This document shows positions 55,014 through 64,000 of a DNA stretch of 64,000 bases, in pieces. The position numbers were made by a program, and so were the translations under genes. How positions within the stretch are numbered: position 1 is the stretch's first letter; each line of letters opens with the position of its first letter. Where the stretch lies: contig JAEUTZ010000005.1 of assembly GCA_016787725.1 (NCBI GenBank), positions 1-64,000 of the forward strand. The letters run 5' to 3'. Below the pieces are notes generated by a model that saw nothing but the letters and a program-made list of their open reading frames with translations, was not told the origin of the DNA and ran no database searches. Origin of the DNA: Cyclobacteriaceae bacterium (GTDB lineage Bacteria; Bacteroidota; Bacteroidia; Cytophagales; Cyclobacteriaceae).

Positions 55014-55895
55014 TTATGCTTTTGGGTGTGCCTGGTCATAGGCCTTTTTCAGCTTTTCCATCGAGTTGTGTGTGTATACCTGGGTAGCCGCCAGACTGCT
55101 GTGCCCCAACAGATCTTTTACTGCATTGATCTCCGCACCCTTGTTCAACAAATGGGTTGCATACGTGTGACGTAATACATGCGGGCTTTTCTTTTCAACG
55201 GAAGTAAATAACTTCATGTACTTCTTTACGGTGCGATTTACCAGCATCGGGTAGAGAGGATTTCCACTTTCTGTAACGAGCAAGCATCCATGCGCCTTTT
55301 TATCCACTTCCATATTTCGCACCACCAGGTATTCTTTAATGATGGAAACGAGATGGGCTGAAAAAGGGATTACCCGCTCCTTGTTTCGTTTCCCTAACAC
55401 GCGAACCGTGTGGTCCTTTAAATTCACATAACTCTCTTGTAACGAAATCAACTCCGTCAAACGCATCCCGGTTCCATATAAAAGTTCCAGAATCAATTGA
55501 TCGCGCTTGCCTTCATGACCCTCCGGAAATATGACGTTATCAAGCAACTTTACTGTATCCTGTTCATTTACAAAGTGGGGCAACTTCTTTTTTGTTTTCA
55601 GGATTTTAATTTTCACCATGGGGTCGCGGCTAATCACCTCCTGACGCATGAGAAATTTGTAATACGAACGAAGGCAGGCGATTTTACGATTGACAGAAAG
55701 ACTATCGAGTTTGGCTTCTACCAAACTGACAATCCAGGACCTGATCAGGCCATAATTCGCATCTTGGGCCGGGGTATCGGCATACTCCTTTTTAAGAAAT
55801 TCTTCGAACTGCCTCAAATCGGTTTGATAGGATTTAACCGTTTTAGGACTATACCGCTTCTCGAATTGAAGATATTTCAGGAAAGAATCGACCAT
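55014..55895 (-). CDS. Tyrosine recombinase of the XerC/XerD type
   Basis: A 293-residue site-specific recombinase. An N-terminal SAM-like core-binding domain (FLKYLQFEKRYSPKTVKSYQ) is followed by the catalytic domain with Arg in GTGMRLTELISL (~147), HxxR in HVLRHTYATHLL (~240), His in LLGHSSLAATQ (~266) and nucleophile Tyr in QVYTH (~275). It should act at dif to resolve chromosome dimers. Which of XerC or XerD it is cannot be told from one copy. It is clearly chromosomal: no phage or integron genes lie near. Confidence 0.92.
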   Translation of the reverse strand: MVDSFLKYLQFEKRYSPKTVKSYQTDLRQFEEFLKKEYADTPAQDANYGLIRSWIVSLVEAKLDSLSVNRKIACLRSYYKFLMRQEVISRDPMVKIKILKTKKKLPHFVNEQDTVKLLDNVIFPEGHEGKRDQLILELLYGTGMRLTELISLQESYVNLKDHTVRVLGKRNKERVIPFSAHLVSIIKEYLVVRNMEVDKKAHGCLLVTESGNPLYPMLVNRTVKKYMKLFTSVEKKSPHVLRHTYATHLLNKGAEINAVKDLLGHSSLAATQVYTHNSMEKLKKAYDQAHPKA

Positions 55896-55928
55896 TACTT
55901 CACCAAACCCTGCAGTGTAAGGTCAATG

Positions 55929-55967
55929 TAAAAAAAAATCCCCCGCAGGAAAAGCCTGCAGGGGATT
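55929..55967 (-). terminator. Terminator of rpsU
   Basis: A stem AATCCCC(C)GCAGG / CCTGC(A)GGGGATT with one mismatch and an AAAAG loop. On the minus strand it is followed by a run of nine T residues (55930-55938). Confidence 0.85.
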
Positions 55968-55990
55968 GTTTATAAAATGTCGACTAAATG

Positions 55991-56185
55991 TTAATAATTA
56001 TCAGATGCGTACATCTTCTGACGATAGGCAGCGCGAATAACCTCACTTCTCCGCTTCACAGAAGGTTTGGTAAAAGAGGTTCTCTCCCGCAACTGGCGTA
56101 AAACCCCAGTTTTCTCAAATTTCTTCTTGAAGCGCTTCAGGGCCTTGTCGATGGATTCGTTCTCCTTAATGTTGATAATCAGCAT
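55991..56185 (-). CDS. rpsU: 30S ribosomal protein S21
   Basis: A 64-residue basic protein. LIINIKENESIDKALKRFKK at the N-terminus and the basic middle RRSEVIRAAYRQKMYASDNY match bS21. It is needed for base pairing between mRNA and 16S rRNA in other bacteria; in Bacteroidota it is part of the complex that occludes the anti-SD sequence. It has its own promoter element and terminator, so it is monocistronic. Confidence 0.95.
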   Translation of the reverse strand: MLIINIKENESIDKALKRFKKKFEKTGVLRQLRERTSFTKPSVKRRSEVIRAAYRQKMYASDNY

Positions 56186-56204
56186 TTTTCAATTATTTGG
56201 GCTG

Positions 56205-56237
56205 CAAATATAGTATTCCTGGCAACATTTAACCAAA
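56205..56237 (-). promoter_or_regulatory. Promoter of rpsU
   Basis: TATATTTG (-7, 56205-56212) on the minus strand, with TTTG (56234-56237) 21 bases upstream. It sits directly after the acyl-CoA dehydrogenase stop. Confidence 0.55.
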
Positions 56238-56239
56238 TG

Positions 56240-57403
56240 CTACTTCAAAATAGCCCTTGAAATTACCAATTTCTGGATTTCGGAGGTACCCTCGCCTATG
56301 GTGCACAATTTGGCATCCCGGTAGTATTTCTCAGCAGGAAAGTCTTTGGTGTAGCCATATCCTCCAAAAATCTGAACCCCCTCATTTGCCACTTCTACAG
56401 CCACTTCAGACGCATATAACTTGGCCATAGCAGATTCGCGACTTACGCTTTTGCCTTTATTTTTAAGATCGGCAGCCCGGTAAGTAAGCAAAGCGGCAGC
56501 TTCAATTTTGGTGGCCATTTCGGCCAGCTTAAATGAAATTCCCTGAAAAGCAGAGATCGGTTGGTTAAACTGATGCCGCTCTTTCGAATACCGCAATGCT
56601 GCTTCAAAGGCACCCTGAGCGATTCCTAAACTCAATGCAGCAATTGATATCCTACCCCCATCCAGCACCTTCAGTGACTGTATAAAACCGTCACCTTCCT
56701 TGCCAATGACCTGGCTTTTGTGAATCCTGCAGTCGGTAAAGATTAGTTCTGCCGTTTCCGATGCCCGCATACCAAGCTTGTTCTCTTTTTTACCGGCTGT
56801 AAATCCGGGCGTCCCTTTTTCAATGATAAAGGCGGTCATACCATGGGAGTCGCCTACCTTCCCGGTACGGGCGATAACTACTGCTACGTTCCCCGACCTA
56901 CCATGGGTGATGAAATTCTTAGCCCCATTCAATACGTAATAATCGCCATCCTTGATTGCAACAGTGCGCATGTTTCCGGCATCAGATCCCGTGTTGGGTT
57001 CTGTCAGGCCCCAGGCACCGATCCATTCACCAGAAGCTAGCTTTGGCAGATAGGTTCGCTTTTGTTCTTCGCTGGCATGTTGCAAAATATGACCCGTGCA
57101 AAGCGAATTGTGAGCCGCCATGGATAGGCCAATCGAGCCATCTATTTTAGCCAGTTCAGCGATGGCTGTTACATATTCATGATACCCAAAACCAGAGCCC
57201 CCATATTCATGTGGAACGAAGACACCCATCAACCCCAATTCTCCCATCTTATGGAACAGGTCGATCGGAAATTCCTGGCTTTCATCCCATTTCATCATGT
57301 GAGGCTTGATCTCCTTTTCGCCAAAATCACGCACCATCTGGGCGATCATCTTTTGATTTTCGCTCACTTCAAAATTCAAGACCTCATCTGCAACCACGTT
57401 CAT
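56240..57403 (-). CDS. Acyl-CoA dehydrogenase
   Basis: A 387-residue FAD-dependent acyl-CoA dehydrogenase, the first step of beta-oxidation or branched-chain amino acid breakdown. Conserved regions are [38 protein letters not shown], and [19 protein letters not shown] followed by [18 protein letters not shown]. The chain-length preference cannot be fixed. A strong TTTG-N20-TACTTTTG promoter precedes it, and it is divergent from ugd. Confidence 0.95.
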   Translation of the reverse strand: MNVVADEVLNFEVSENQKMIAQMVRDFGEKEIKPHMMKWDESQEFPIDLFHKMGELGLMGVFVPHEYGGSGFGYHEYVTAIAELAKIDGSIGLSMAAHNSLCTGHILQHASEEQKRTYLPKLASGEWIGAWGLTEPNTGSDAGNMRTVAIKDGDYYVLNGAKNFITHGRSGNVAVVIARTGKVGDSHGMTAFIIEKGTPGFTAGKKENKLGMRASETAELIFTDCRIHKSQVIGKEGDGFIQSLKVLDGGRISIAALSLGIAQGAFEAALRYSKERHQFNQPISAFQGISFKLAEMATKIEAAALLTYRAADLKNKGKSVSRESAMAKLYASEVAVEVANEGVQIFGGYGYTKDFPAEKYYRDAKLCTIGEGTSEIQKLVISRAILK

Positions 57404-57431
57404 AAGTATTCCGATTTGTATTTCAGGATAG

Positions 57432-57463
57432 CAAAAGTATCAGAAAACCATTCAATAGCCAAA
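57432..57463 (-). promoter_or_regulatory. Promoter of acyl-CoA dehydrogenase gene
   Basis: TACTTTTG (57432-57439) with TTTG (57460-57463), 20-base spacer, on the minus strand. Confidence 0.7.
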
Positions 57464-57541
57464 CAGTTGTTAGGTAACATCACTTTTTCCGCTAATCTGT
57501 AATTCATGCCTCCGCTTTGAGAATGGTTAACGGAAAGGGGC

Positions 57542-57549
57542 TATTTTTG
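57542..57549 (+). promoter_or_regulatory. -7 element TATTTTTG of ugd
   Basis: An exact TAnnTTTG, 27 bases ahead of the ugd ATG. A TTTG at 57516-57519 is 22 bases upstream, longer than usual. Confidence 0.45.
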
Positions 57550-57575
57550 CGCGCTTAAACTTTACGTCCTAATTC

Positions 57576-58889
57576 ATGAAAATCGCTGTAGTTGGAACAG
57601 GTTATGTGGGCCTTGTTACGGGAACCTGTTTTGCAGAGACTGGAAATACCGTAACCTGCGTTGATATTGATCCTGACAAGGTAAAAAAACTGAGCAACGG
57701 AAAAATCACCATTTATGAACCCGGTCTTGAGCAGTTATTTGAGCGAAACATTAAACAGGACCGGCTCCTTTTTACTACCGATTTAGAAAGCGGAATCAAG
57801 GACGCGCAGATTATTTTTCTTGCCTTACCCACACCCCCAGGCGAAGATGGGTCGGCCGACCTGAAATACATTTTAGGGGTAGCTGCAGAATTGGGCCCGC
57901 TTTTAAAACACTATACCGTAGTGGTTGATAAAAGTACGGTACCGGTAGGAACGGCCGATAAAGTAAAGGCAAAGATTGCCGCTAAAGCAAAGGTTGAATT
58001 TGACGTAGTCTCGAACCCGGAATTTTTGCGCGAAGGCGTAGCCGTTGACGATTTTATGAAACCCGAACGCGTGGTGATTGGAACCTCCTCTTCGCGGGCA
58101 AGAAAAATTATGGAAGCCTTGTATGCTCCCTTTGTCCGTCAGGGAAACCCGCTGGTATTTATGGATGAGCGCTCCGCAGAGCTCACGAAATATGCCGCTA
58201 ATTCTTTCCTTGCCACCAAGATTTCGTTCATGAATGAGATTGCCAACCTGTGTGAGTTGGTAGGTGCGGATGTCGATTCGGTACGAAAAGGGATTGGAAC
58301 CGATAGCCGGATTGGAAAGCGATTTCTGTTTCCGGGTATCGGCTATGGTGGAAGCTGTTTTCCAAAAGATGTACAAGCGTTGGCAAAGTCTTCGGCCGAT
58401 GTACAATACAATTTTAAAATTCTGGAGGCTGTCATGCAGGTAAATGCCGACCAGAAAACCAGATTGATCCCTCGGATCAAAGATTACTTTCACGGAAATC
58501 TAAAGGACAAAACCATTGCTTTGTGGGGGCTCTCCTTCAAACCTCATACGGATGATATCCGCGAAGCACCCGCCCTTTACAATATTGAAGAGTTGCTGAG
58601 TGCAGGAGCCAAAATCAAAGCCCATGATCCGGAATCCATGGAAAACGTGCAACGGATTTTGGGCGATAAAATAAAATACAACGATACGCCTTATGAAGCA
58701 GCCGAAGGCGCGGACGCCATTTTCATTGCCACCGAATGGCCTGAGTTTCGTACCCCGGACTTCGAACGACTTTCTTCTCTATTGAAAAATAAGGTCATCT
58801 TTGACGGGCGCAATCTGTACGACCTGCAGCAAATGAAAGAACTTGGCTACACGTATTTCAGCATCGGACGCGAGACTATCTATGGCTAA
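57576..58889 (+). CDS. ugd: UDP-glucose 6-dehydrogenase
   Basis: A 437-residue enzyme that oxidises UDP-glucose to UDP-glucuronate with two NAD+. The Rossmann fold starts at [34 protein letters not shown] and the catalytic Cys in [14 protein letters not shown] (~260) are present. The start overlaps nothing and fits the family. It is followed by, and overlaps by 8 bases, a UDP-glucuronate decarboxylase gene, so the pair supplies UDP-xylose. Confidence 0.95.
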   Translation: MKIAVVGTGYVGLVTGTCFAETGNTVTCVDIDPDKVKKLSNGKITIYEPGLEQLFERNIKQDRLLFTTDLESGIKDAQIIFLALPTPPGEDGSADLKYILGVAAELGPLLKHYTVVVDKSTVPVGTADKVKAKIAAKAKVEFDVVSNPEFLREGVAVDDFMKPERVVIGTSSSRARKIMEALYAPFVRQGNPLVFMDERSAELTKYAANSFLATKISFMNEIANLCELVGADVDSVRKGIGTDSRIGKRFLFPGIGYGGSCFPKDVQALAKSSADVQYNFKILEAVMQVNADQKTRLIPRIKDYFHGNLKDKTIALWGLSFKPHTDDIREAPALYNIEELLSAGAKIKAHDPESMENVQRILGDKIKYNDTPYEAAEGADAIFIATEWPEFRTPDFERLSSLLKNKVIFDGRNLYDLQQMKELGYTYFSIGRETIYG

Positions 58890-59871
58890 GAAACGAGTTT
58901 TAATTACCGGGGGTGCCGGATTTCTTGGATCGCATTTATGCGACCGGTTCATCAAAGAAGGGTACTTCGTAATCGCGATGGACAATTTGATTACGGGTGA
59001 TTTGCGAAACATTGAACACCTTTTCAAACATCCGGACTTTGAGTTCTATCATCACGATGTTTCCAAGTTTGTACACGTCCCCGGTGAGTTGCACTACATT
59101 CTGCATTTCGCTTCCCCGGCCAGCCCGATTGATTATCTGAAAATTCCCATTCAGACATTAAAGGTTGGATCGCTCGGAACGCATAATCTATTGGGCTTGG
59201 CACGAGTTAAAAATGCCCGCATCATTATCGCCTCGACCTCCGAAGTATACGGAGACCCCACGGTACATCCGCAAACTGAAGAGTACTATGGTAATGTGAA
59301 CACCGTAGGGCCCCGCGGAGTATACGATGAAGCCAAGCGGTTTCAGGAAGCAATTACGATGGCCTATCATACGTTTCACGGCTTAGAAACACGCATTGTT
59401 CGTATTTTCAATACCTATGGCCCGCGGATGCGCCTGAACGATGGCCGGGTATTGCCTGCCTTTATCGGACAGGCGTTGCGTGGCGAAGACCTAACCATTT
59501 TTGGAGATGGTTCCCAAACCCGTTCCTTCTGCTACGTGGATGATTTGGTGGAAGGTATTTACCGCCTCTTACTTTCTGATTACGCCTTGCCGGTGAACAT
59601 TGGCAACCCGAGTGAAATCACCATCAAAGACTTTGCAGAAGAGATCATCAAATTGACGGGTACTACTCAAAAAATAGTGTACAAAGATCTTCCCAAGGAT
59701 GACCCCAAGCAGCGTCAACCGGATATCACCAAGGCGAAAGCGATACTGGGTTGGGAACCCAAGGTTTCGCGCGCAGAGGGATTAAGAATTACCTACGATT
59801 ATTTCAAAGCGTTGCCCAGGGAAGTTCTATACCAACGCGACCATAAAAGTTTTGATGGTTATATCAAGTAG
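58882..59871 (+). CDS. UDP-glucuronate decarboxylase (UDP-xylose synthase)
   Basis: A 329-residue SDR enzyme that converts UDP-glucuronate to UDP-xylose. The NAD-binding [11 protein letters not shown], the active Ser/Tyr/Lys in STSEVYGDP and YDEAKRF, and the UXS-type [15 protein letters not shown] and [17 protein letters not shown] are seen. The ATG at 58882 lies inside the end of ugd. UDP-xylose is a donor for surface glycans; the acceptor enzymes are not in this window. Confidence 0.9.
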   Translation: MAKKRVLITGGAGFLGSHLCDRFIKEGYFVIAMDNLITGDLRNIEHLFKHPDFEFYHHDVSKFVHVPGELHYILHFASPASPIDYLKIPIQTLKVGSLGTHNLLGLARVKNARIIIASTSEVYGDPTVHPQTEEYYGNVNTVGPRGVYDEAKRFQEAITMAYHTFHGLETRIVRIFNTYGPRMRLNDGRVLPAFIGQALRGEDLTIFGDGSQTRSFCYVDDLVEGIYRLLLSDYALPVNIGNPSEITIKDFAEEIIKLTGTTQKIVYKDLPKDDPKQRQPDITKAKAILGWEPKVSRAEGLRITYDYFKALPREVLYQRDHKSFDGYIK

Positions 59872-59881
59872 CGGTAAGCCA

Positions 59882-59912
59882 CTTGACGGAAAATAAAAAT
59901 TGCGTATCTTTG
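59882..59912 (+). promoter_or_regulatory. Promoter of the rimP-nusA-infB operon
   Basis: CTTG (59882-59885), a 19-base spacer and TATCTTTG (59905-59912). The transcript starts near 59918, about 60 bases ahead of the rimP ATG. Confidence 0.75.
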
Positions 59913-59935
59913 CACCACTTCTTGGTAAAAAATCA

Positions 59936-59962
59936 AAAGAGGGGACCGAAAGTCCCCTCTTT
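59936..59962 (+). terminator. Terminator-like hairpin in the rimP leader
   Basis: A perfect 11-bp stem AAAGAGGGGAC / GTCCCCTCTTT with a CGAAA loop, followed by GTTTATAG. It lies between the promoter and rimP, so it would act as an attenuator rather than end a gene. The T-run is short. Confidence 0.6.
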
Positions 59963-59977
59963 GTTTATAGAAATTTG

Positions 59978-60451
59978 ATGGATATCGTTCAAAAAATACG
60001 GGAATTGGCAGAATCGCACCTGGTTGATCCGGGCCACTTTGTGGTGGATGTGATTTTGGGCAAGCATCGGCCATATAAGGTCTCGGTAATTTTGGATGGC
60101 GATGAAGGGATTACGATCGATCATTGTTCCGAAATGAGCCGGGCCTTGTCCGAAGATCTGGACAACCTCGACCTGATCAAAGAAAATTACATGTTAGAAG
60201 TTGGAACCCCGGGACTCGACCAACCTTTGAAACTGAAACGGCAGTTTGCAAAAAATACCGGACGTGGTTTAAAGGTTGTGCGCACGGACAAAACGACCTT
60301 GCATGGAACGCTAACCTCCACCAACGAAACCGGCATTTCACTGGACGCGGAAATAAAATTGACGGGAAATAAAAATAAAATTGAAATCAAACCGGTAGAA
60401 ATACCTTTTAGTGAAATAGAAAGAGCAATTGTAATCGTTTCTTTTAAATAG
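59978..60451 (+). CDS. rimP: Ribosome maturation factor RimP
   Basis: A 157-residue protein needed for 30S assembly. The N-terminal domain starts MDIVQKIRELAESHL; EDLDNLDLIKENYMLEVGTPGLDQPL is its signature region and an Sm-like C-terminal domain follows. The ATG at 59978 gives the usual length; the frame upstream passes through the leader hairpin. It is the first gene of the rimP-nusA-infB operon. Confidence 0.95.
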   Translation: MDIVQKIRELAESHLVDPGHFVVDVILGKHRPYKVSVILDGDEGITIDHCSEMSRALSEDLDNLDLIKENYMLEVGTPGLDQPLKLKRQFAKNTGRGLKVVRTDKTTLHGTLTSTNETGISLDAEIKLTGNKNKIEIKPVEIPFSEIERAIVIVSFK

Positions 60452-60459
60452 TGACAACT

Positions 60460-61701
60460 ATGGATACCTCCACGCTGATTGAATCGTTTGCGGATTTCGC
60501 CAAACAAAAAAACATTGATCGCCCCACCATGATTCGCATTCTGGAAGATGTGTTCCGGAATATGATTCGGAAAAAGTTTGTGGAAGACGACAACTTCGAC
60601 ATTATTGTCAATGCCGATAAAGGCGATCTTGAAATCTGGCGCTTCCGCGAAATTGTGGATGACGACTCCGAAGATATCTGGGAACATGATAAGATCAGTT
60701 TAACAGAGGCCCGCAAAATCGAGCCCGACTTTGAAGTAGGGGAAGAGGTGGCGGAAGAGATTCACCTGGAGGACTTTGGGCGCAGAGCGGTAACCACGGC
60801 CCGCCAAACTCTGATGCAAAAGGTGAAAGACCTGGAAAAAGATATTTTGTATCAAAAGTATAAGGACCTGGTGGGGGAGATCATTACCGGAGAGGTTTAC
60901 CAGGTGTTAAGCCGGGAAGTCTTATTGATTGATGCCGAAGGAAACGAGATTTCAATTCCAAGAAACGAACAGATACCAAAAGACCGCTACCGGAAAGGGG
61001 AAAATGTTCGGGCCGTTGTGCATAAGGTAGACATGGTTAATGGAAGCCCTAAAATTATTTTGTCCCGCACTTCACCGGTTTTTGTGGAGCGCCTGTTCGA
61101 ACAGGAAGTGCCCGAGGTATACGATGGCTTAATTACGATAAAGAAAGTGGTTCGGGAGCCCGGGGAGCGCGCCAAAGTGGCCGTTGAATCGTATGATGAT
61201 CGCATTGATCCGGTGGGTGCTTGTGTGGGCATGAAAGGTTCCCGCATTCATGCGATTGTCCGTGAACTTCAAAATGAAAACATTGATGTAATCAATTTTA
61301 CTGAAAATCTGGAGTTGTTTATACAACGCGCCCTGAGCCCGGCTAAAATTGTCAGCATTAAAATTGATAAAGACAACAACCGTGTTTCGGTATTTCTGAA
61401 GCCCGACCAGGTTTCTTTGGCCATTGGCAAAGGTGGTCTAAACATTAAACTGGCGAGCCGGTTGGTGGGCATGGAAATCGATGTGTTCCGCGAAACCGAT
61501 GGTGAGCAGGAGGAAGATGTTGACCTGGATGAATTTGGAGATGAAATTGAAAGCTGGGTAATTGATGAACTCAAGCGCATTGGTCTTGATTCTGCGAAGA
61601 GTGTATTGAACTTGAACAAGGAAGAATTGGTGCGCAGAACCGACCTCGAAGAAGAAACTATCGAAGGTGTTCTTAACGTGTTGAAGAAGGAGTTTGAGTA
61701 A
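60460..61701 (+). CDS. nusA: Transcription termination/antitermination factor NusA
   Basis: A 413-residue NusA. The N-terminal RNAP-binding domain opens with [15 protein letters not shown]; then come S1 ([18 protein letters not shown]), KH1/KH2 ([18 protein letters not shown] and [18 protein letters not shown]) and an acidic C-terminal repeat-like end. Only one short C-terminal acidic region follows, as is usual in Bacteroidota. The ATG at 60460 is chosen over a GTG at 60451. It can control its own operon at the leader hairpin. Confidence 0.95.
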   Translation: MDTSTLIESFADFAKQKNIDRPTMIRILEDVFRNMIRKKFVEDDNFDIIVNADKGDLEIWRFREIVDDDSEDIWEHDKISLTEARKIEPDFEVGEEVAEEIHLEDFGRRAVTTARQTLMQKVKDLEKDILYQKYKDLVGEIITGEVYQVLSREVLLIDAEGNEISIPRNEQIPKDRYRKGENVRAVVHKVDMVNGSPKIILSRTSPVFVERLFEQEVPEVYDGLITIKKVVREPGERAKVAVESYDDRIDPVGACVGMKGSRIHAIVRELQNENIDVINFTENLELFIQRALSPAKIVSIKIDKDNNRVSVFLKPDQVSLAIGKGGLNIKLASRLVGMEIDVFRETDGEQEEDVDLDEFGDEIESWVIDELKRIGLDSAKSVLNLNKEELVRRTDLEEETIEGVLNVLKKEFE

Positions 61702-61754
61702 GGTTATCCGCAATAAAAGACAGAGTAAAACAATTTAAATCGCGATATTTGGGC

Positions 61755-64000
61755 ATGGCAGAAGAAAAGATGATACGGCTTGGGCAGGCTTCTCGCAAAC
61801 TCAATGTGGGCCATAATACCATTTTGGATTTTTTGGCCAAGAAAGGGTTTAGCGTAGAGAATAATCCCAATGCAAAGCTCACCCCTGAGCAATTTGCCAT
61901 GCTTTCCAAAGAGTTTGCTTCTTCCGCATCCGAAAAAGCAGAAGCCTCAGGGCTTACGATTGGAATAAAGCTCACGGAAACTCCCCCTGCTAAAGTGGAG
62001 CCTGAAGTGATCCGCAAGAAGAGCGAGGAAGAAGAGAGCGTATTAATCAAAAATCTTGGATCGAAGGAAATTGTAAAACCGAAAGAAGAACCAAAGGCGG
62101 ATAAAGTTGAACTTGAAAAACCAAAGCTGGAGGGGATCAAAGTAGTTGGTAAGATTGACCTTGAAAAGAAGAAGACCAAGAAGGAAGAAAAGGCGGTGGC
62201 TGAAGAAAAAGCGGAAGTAAAGGAAACTCCTTCCGTACAAAAACCAGCCGAGCCTGAAATGGAAACCATTAAGGCCAAAGCGAATAAACTGCAGGGGCTG
62301 AAAGTGGTTGACAAGATTGAATTGCCGGTAGAGAAAAAGAAAGAGCCTGTTGCCTCCTCCGACATCAGCAAAACTGCAGGACAGAAACGGCCACGCAAAC
62401 GACTGGATACCGGAAGACCGGTTACACCCGCGGGCGGACAACAACGCGGTCAGCAAAAAGCATTTCAACCGCGGCAGCAAAAAGCCGAGCCTACCGATAA
62501 AGAAATTCAGGATCAGATTCGTGCTACCCTCGCAAAATTAAGCGGAGGCCATAAGAAAGTTACCGGGGCCAAGTATCGCAAGGAAAAACGTCAGGCCATT
62601 TCTGAAGCGGAAGAAGAGCGTTTGTTGCAGGAACAAGAATCATCGAAAACGCTGAAGGTAACCGAGTTTATTTCCGCCAATGACCTGGCCTCCATGATGA
62701 ACGTTTCGGTGAACGATGTAATCTCCACCTGCATGGGGTTGGGCATGTTTGTTTCCATCAACCAACGACTGGATGCGGAAGCAATTACCGTAATTGCTGA
62801 TGAGTTTGGATACGATGTTCAATTTACTTCGTCCACCGAAGAGGAAGTGGAACAAGAACAGGAGCAGGATGCGGAAGAGGATCTGAAAGAGCGTGCTCCG
62901 ATTGTAACCATTATGGGTCATGTAGACCATGGAAAAACTTCCTTACTGGATTACATCCGCAATACCAAAGTTACCGCCTCCGAGGCCGGTGGCATTACGC
63001 AGCACATTGGCGCTTATGCTGTAACCACCAAAAGTGGAGATAAGATTGCCTTTTTGGATACTCCGGGTCACGAAGCCTTCACCGCGATGCGCGCCCGGGG
63101 AGCCAAACTGACTGATATTGCCATCATCGTGGTGGCAGCCGATGACGATGTAATGCCTCAAACCAAAGAAGCGATAAACCACGCGCAAGTAGCGGGTGTA
63201 CCCATCATTATCGCGATAAACAAAATTGATAAGCCCGGGGCGAACCCGGAAAAAGTAAAAGATTCACTCTCTAAAATCAATATCCTTGTCGAAGACTGGG
63301 GTGGTAAGTATCAGTGTCAGGCCATCTCGGCAAAAACAGGCCAGGGAATAGATGATTTGCTGGAGAAAGTCTTGTTGGAGGCTGAAATATTAAATCTCAA
63401 GGCCAACCCTGATAAACCCGCAGTGGGTTCAATTATTGAGGCTTCGTTGGATAAAGGCCGCGGGTATGTTACTACGTTAATGGTACAGGCAGGCACGTTG
63501 CGCGTTGGCGATGTAATGGTAGCTGGCTCTAATCATGGCCGTGTAAAAGCAATGTTTGATGATACCGGAAACCGGGTTCAGGAAGTAGGACCCTCCACTC
63601 CGGTGCAGGTATTGGGTTTGGATGGCGCCCCCCAGGCTGGTGAGAAATTCCAGGTTATGGAAAGCGACCGCGAAGCCCGCGAAGTTGCCAACAAACGCAG
63701 CCAGATTGTACGCGAACAAAGCATACGCACGAAGAAGCATATCACGCTCGATGAAATTGGAAGACGCCTGGCAATCGGGTCCTTTAAGCAATTGAATGTA
63801 ATTGTAAAAGGTGACGTGGATGGATCCGTAGAAGCCCTTTCGGATTCCTTGCTGAAACTCACCACTGAAAAGGTGGCCGTCAGCATCATTCATAAAGGAG
63901 TTGGCCAAATATCAGAGTCCGATGTATTGTTGGCTTCTGCCTCGGATGCCATCATTCTGGGCTTCCAGGTCCGGCCTTCTTCTTCGGCCCGCAAGTTGGC
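61755..64000 (+). CDS. infB: Translation initiation factor IF-2, N-terminal and G domains (runs off the window)
   Basis: 748 codons are present; a full IF-2 of this kind is ~1000. The N-terminal domain is [20 protein letters not shown], then a long Lys/Glu/Pro-rich linker with two copies of an L-x-G-x-K-V-V-x-K-I motif. The G domain starts near residue 380: G1 [10 protein letters not shown]2 ITQHIGAY, G3 DTPGHEAF, G4 NKID. The ATG at 61755 is 53 bases after nusA. The frame stays open to position 64000. Confidence 0.95.
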   Translation, partial: MAEEKMIRLGQASRKLNVGHNTILDFLAKKGFSVENNPNAKLTPEQFAMLSKEFASSASEKAEASGLTIGIKLTETPPAKVEPEVIRKKSEEEESVLIKNLGSKEIVKPKEEPKADKVELEKPKLEGIKVVGKIDLEKKKTKKEEKAVAEEKAEVKETPSVQKPAEPEMETIKAKANKLQGLKVVDKIELPVEKKKEPVASSDISKTAGQKRPRKRLDTGRPVTPAGGQQRGQQKAFQPRQQKAEPTDKEIQDQIRATLAKLSGGHKKVTGAKYRKEKRQAISEAEEERLLQEQESSKTLKVTEFISANDLASMMNVSVNDVISTCMGLGMFVSINQRLDAEAITVIADEFGYDVQFTSSTEEEVEQEQEQDAEEDLKERAPIVTIMGHVDHGKTSLLDYIRNTKVTASEAGGITQHIGAYAVTTKSGDKIAFLDTPGHEAFTAMRARGAKLTDIAIIVVAADDDVMPQTKEAINHAQVAGVPIIIAINKIDKPGANPEKVKDSLSKINILVEDWGGKYQCQAISAKTGQGIDDLLEKVLLEAEILNLKANPDKPAVGSIIEASLDKGRGYVTTLMVQAGTLRVGDVMVAGSNHGRVKAMFDDTGNRVQEVGPSTPVQVLGLDGAPQAGEKFQVMESDREAREVANKRSQIVREQSIRTKKHITLDEIGRRLAIGSFKQLNVIVKGDVDGSVEALSDSLLKLTTEKVAVSIIHKGVGQISESDVLLASASDAIILGFQVRPSSSARKL
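62124..62339 (+). repeat. Two copies of a short repeat in the IF-2 linker
   Basis: [17 protein letters not shown] (62124-62174) and [19 protein letters not shown] (62286-62342) match at 12 of the first 13 or so positions by identity or similarity. They lie in the disordered linker between the N-terminal and G domains. Confidence 0.6.

Noticed and set aside
57903..58493. A 196-codon minus-strand open frame opposite ugd
   Set aside because: Antisense shadow of a clear housekeeping gene with no conserved motif.
61673..62398. A 241-codon open frame on the minus strand opposite infB, Ser/Phe-rich
   Set aside because: It is an antisense shadow of the Lys/Glu-rich IF-2 linker; it has no domain and infB is certain.
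1..64000. CRISPR arrays, insertion sequences, prophage genes, integrative elements
   Set aside because: No regular spaced repeats, transposase, integrase-att pair, capsid or toxin-antitoxin genes were seen; the Xer gene sits among housekeeping genes.

Overview
The window looks like chromosome of a Bacteroidota bacterium, most likely order Cytophagales. The evidence is the gene content (a TonB-dependent receptor with a carboxypeptidase-like domain, an OmpA/PD40/TPR lipoprotein, the long Bacteroidota-type PurM, a CCG Fe-S protein pair), the TAnnTTTG-type promoters ahead of tRNA-Phe, metK and rimP, and the scarcity of Shine-Dalgarno sites. The species cannot be named from the sequence. Coding density is very high. 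No gene-free stretch exceeds 300 bases, and I saw no insertion sequence, phage gene, CRISPR array, integrase attachment site or rRNA.

Region 1 (1-9 kb): the start of a large secreted protein, a GMC oxidoreductase, an acyl-CoA desaturase, a Gfo/Idh/MocA oxidoreductase, a TonB receptor with two FNR/Crp-type boxes in its promoter and a Crp/Fnr regulator just downstream, and two exported proteins, one an intradiol dioxygenase-like enzyme. Region 2 (9-18 kb): a LytS/LytTR pair and an OmpR/HAMP-kinase pair in tandem, then a UspA-like protein, a SulP transporter without STAS domain, and an AraC regulator diverging from a cytochrome c gene across tandem direct repeats. Region 3 (17.5-24.3 kb): a CHASE2 protein, mutS, a membrane protein with a histidine-kinase phosphoacceptor helix but no ATPase domain, a 60-residue peptide ending in a Trp-rich tail, an isoprenoid-synthase-like protein, and a secreted methyltransferase gene broken by one TAG codon.

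Region 4 (24-41.5 kb): TraB/GumN protein, an ECF sigma factor with a membrane partner, a TrmH methyltransferase, rhodanese, sorbosone-type dehydrogenase, FtsX/MacB permease, purM, GH9 glucanase, glycosyltransferase, S9 peptidase, DODA-type dioxygenase and a ferritin-VIT1 fusion. Region 5 (41.6-48.4 kb): an ECF sigma / membrane partner / Spy-like / haem-binding operon, the OmpA lipoprotein, and a two-gene Fe-S electron-transfer module. Region 6 (48.3-64 kb) is mostly housekeeping: tRNA-Phe, lysA, metK, hibernation factor, Xer recombinase, rpsU, acyl-CoA dehydrogenase, the UDP-xylose pair ugd-uxs, and rimP-nusA-infB, the last running off the window.

The best candidate for an undescribed system is 21.6-23.6 kb. 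A short peptide gene with a C-terminal AFAWWIW, an intrinsic terminator, and a class I isoprenoid-synthase-like gene lie divergent from a polytopic DHp-only protein, with two perfect dyads in the shared 150-bp intergenic region. This resembles the ComX-ComQ-ComP logic of Bacillus (a Trp-prenylated peptide, its prenyltransferase, a membrane kinase). The homology is not established here and the idea is an inference.
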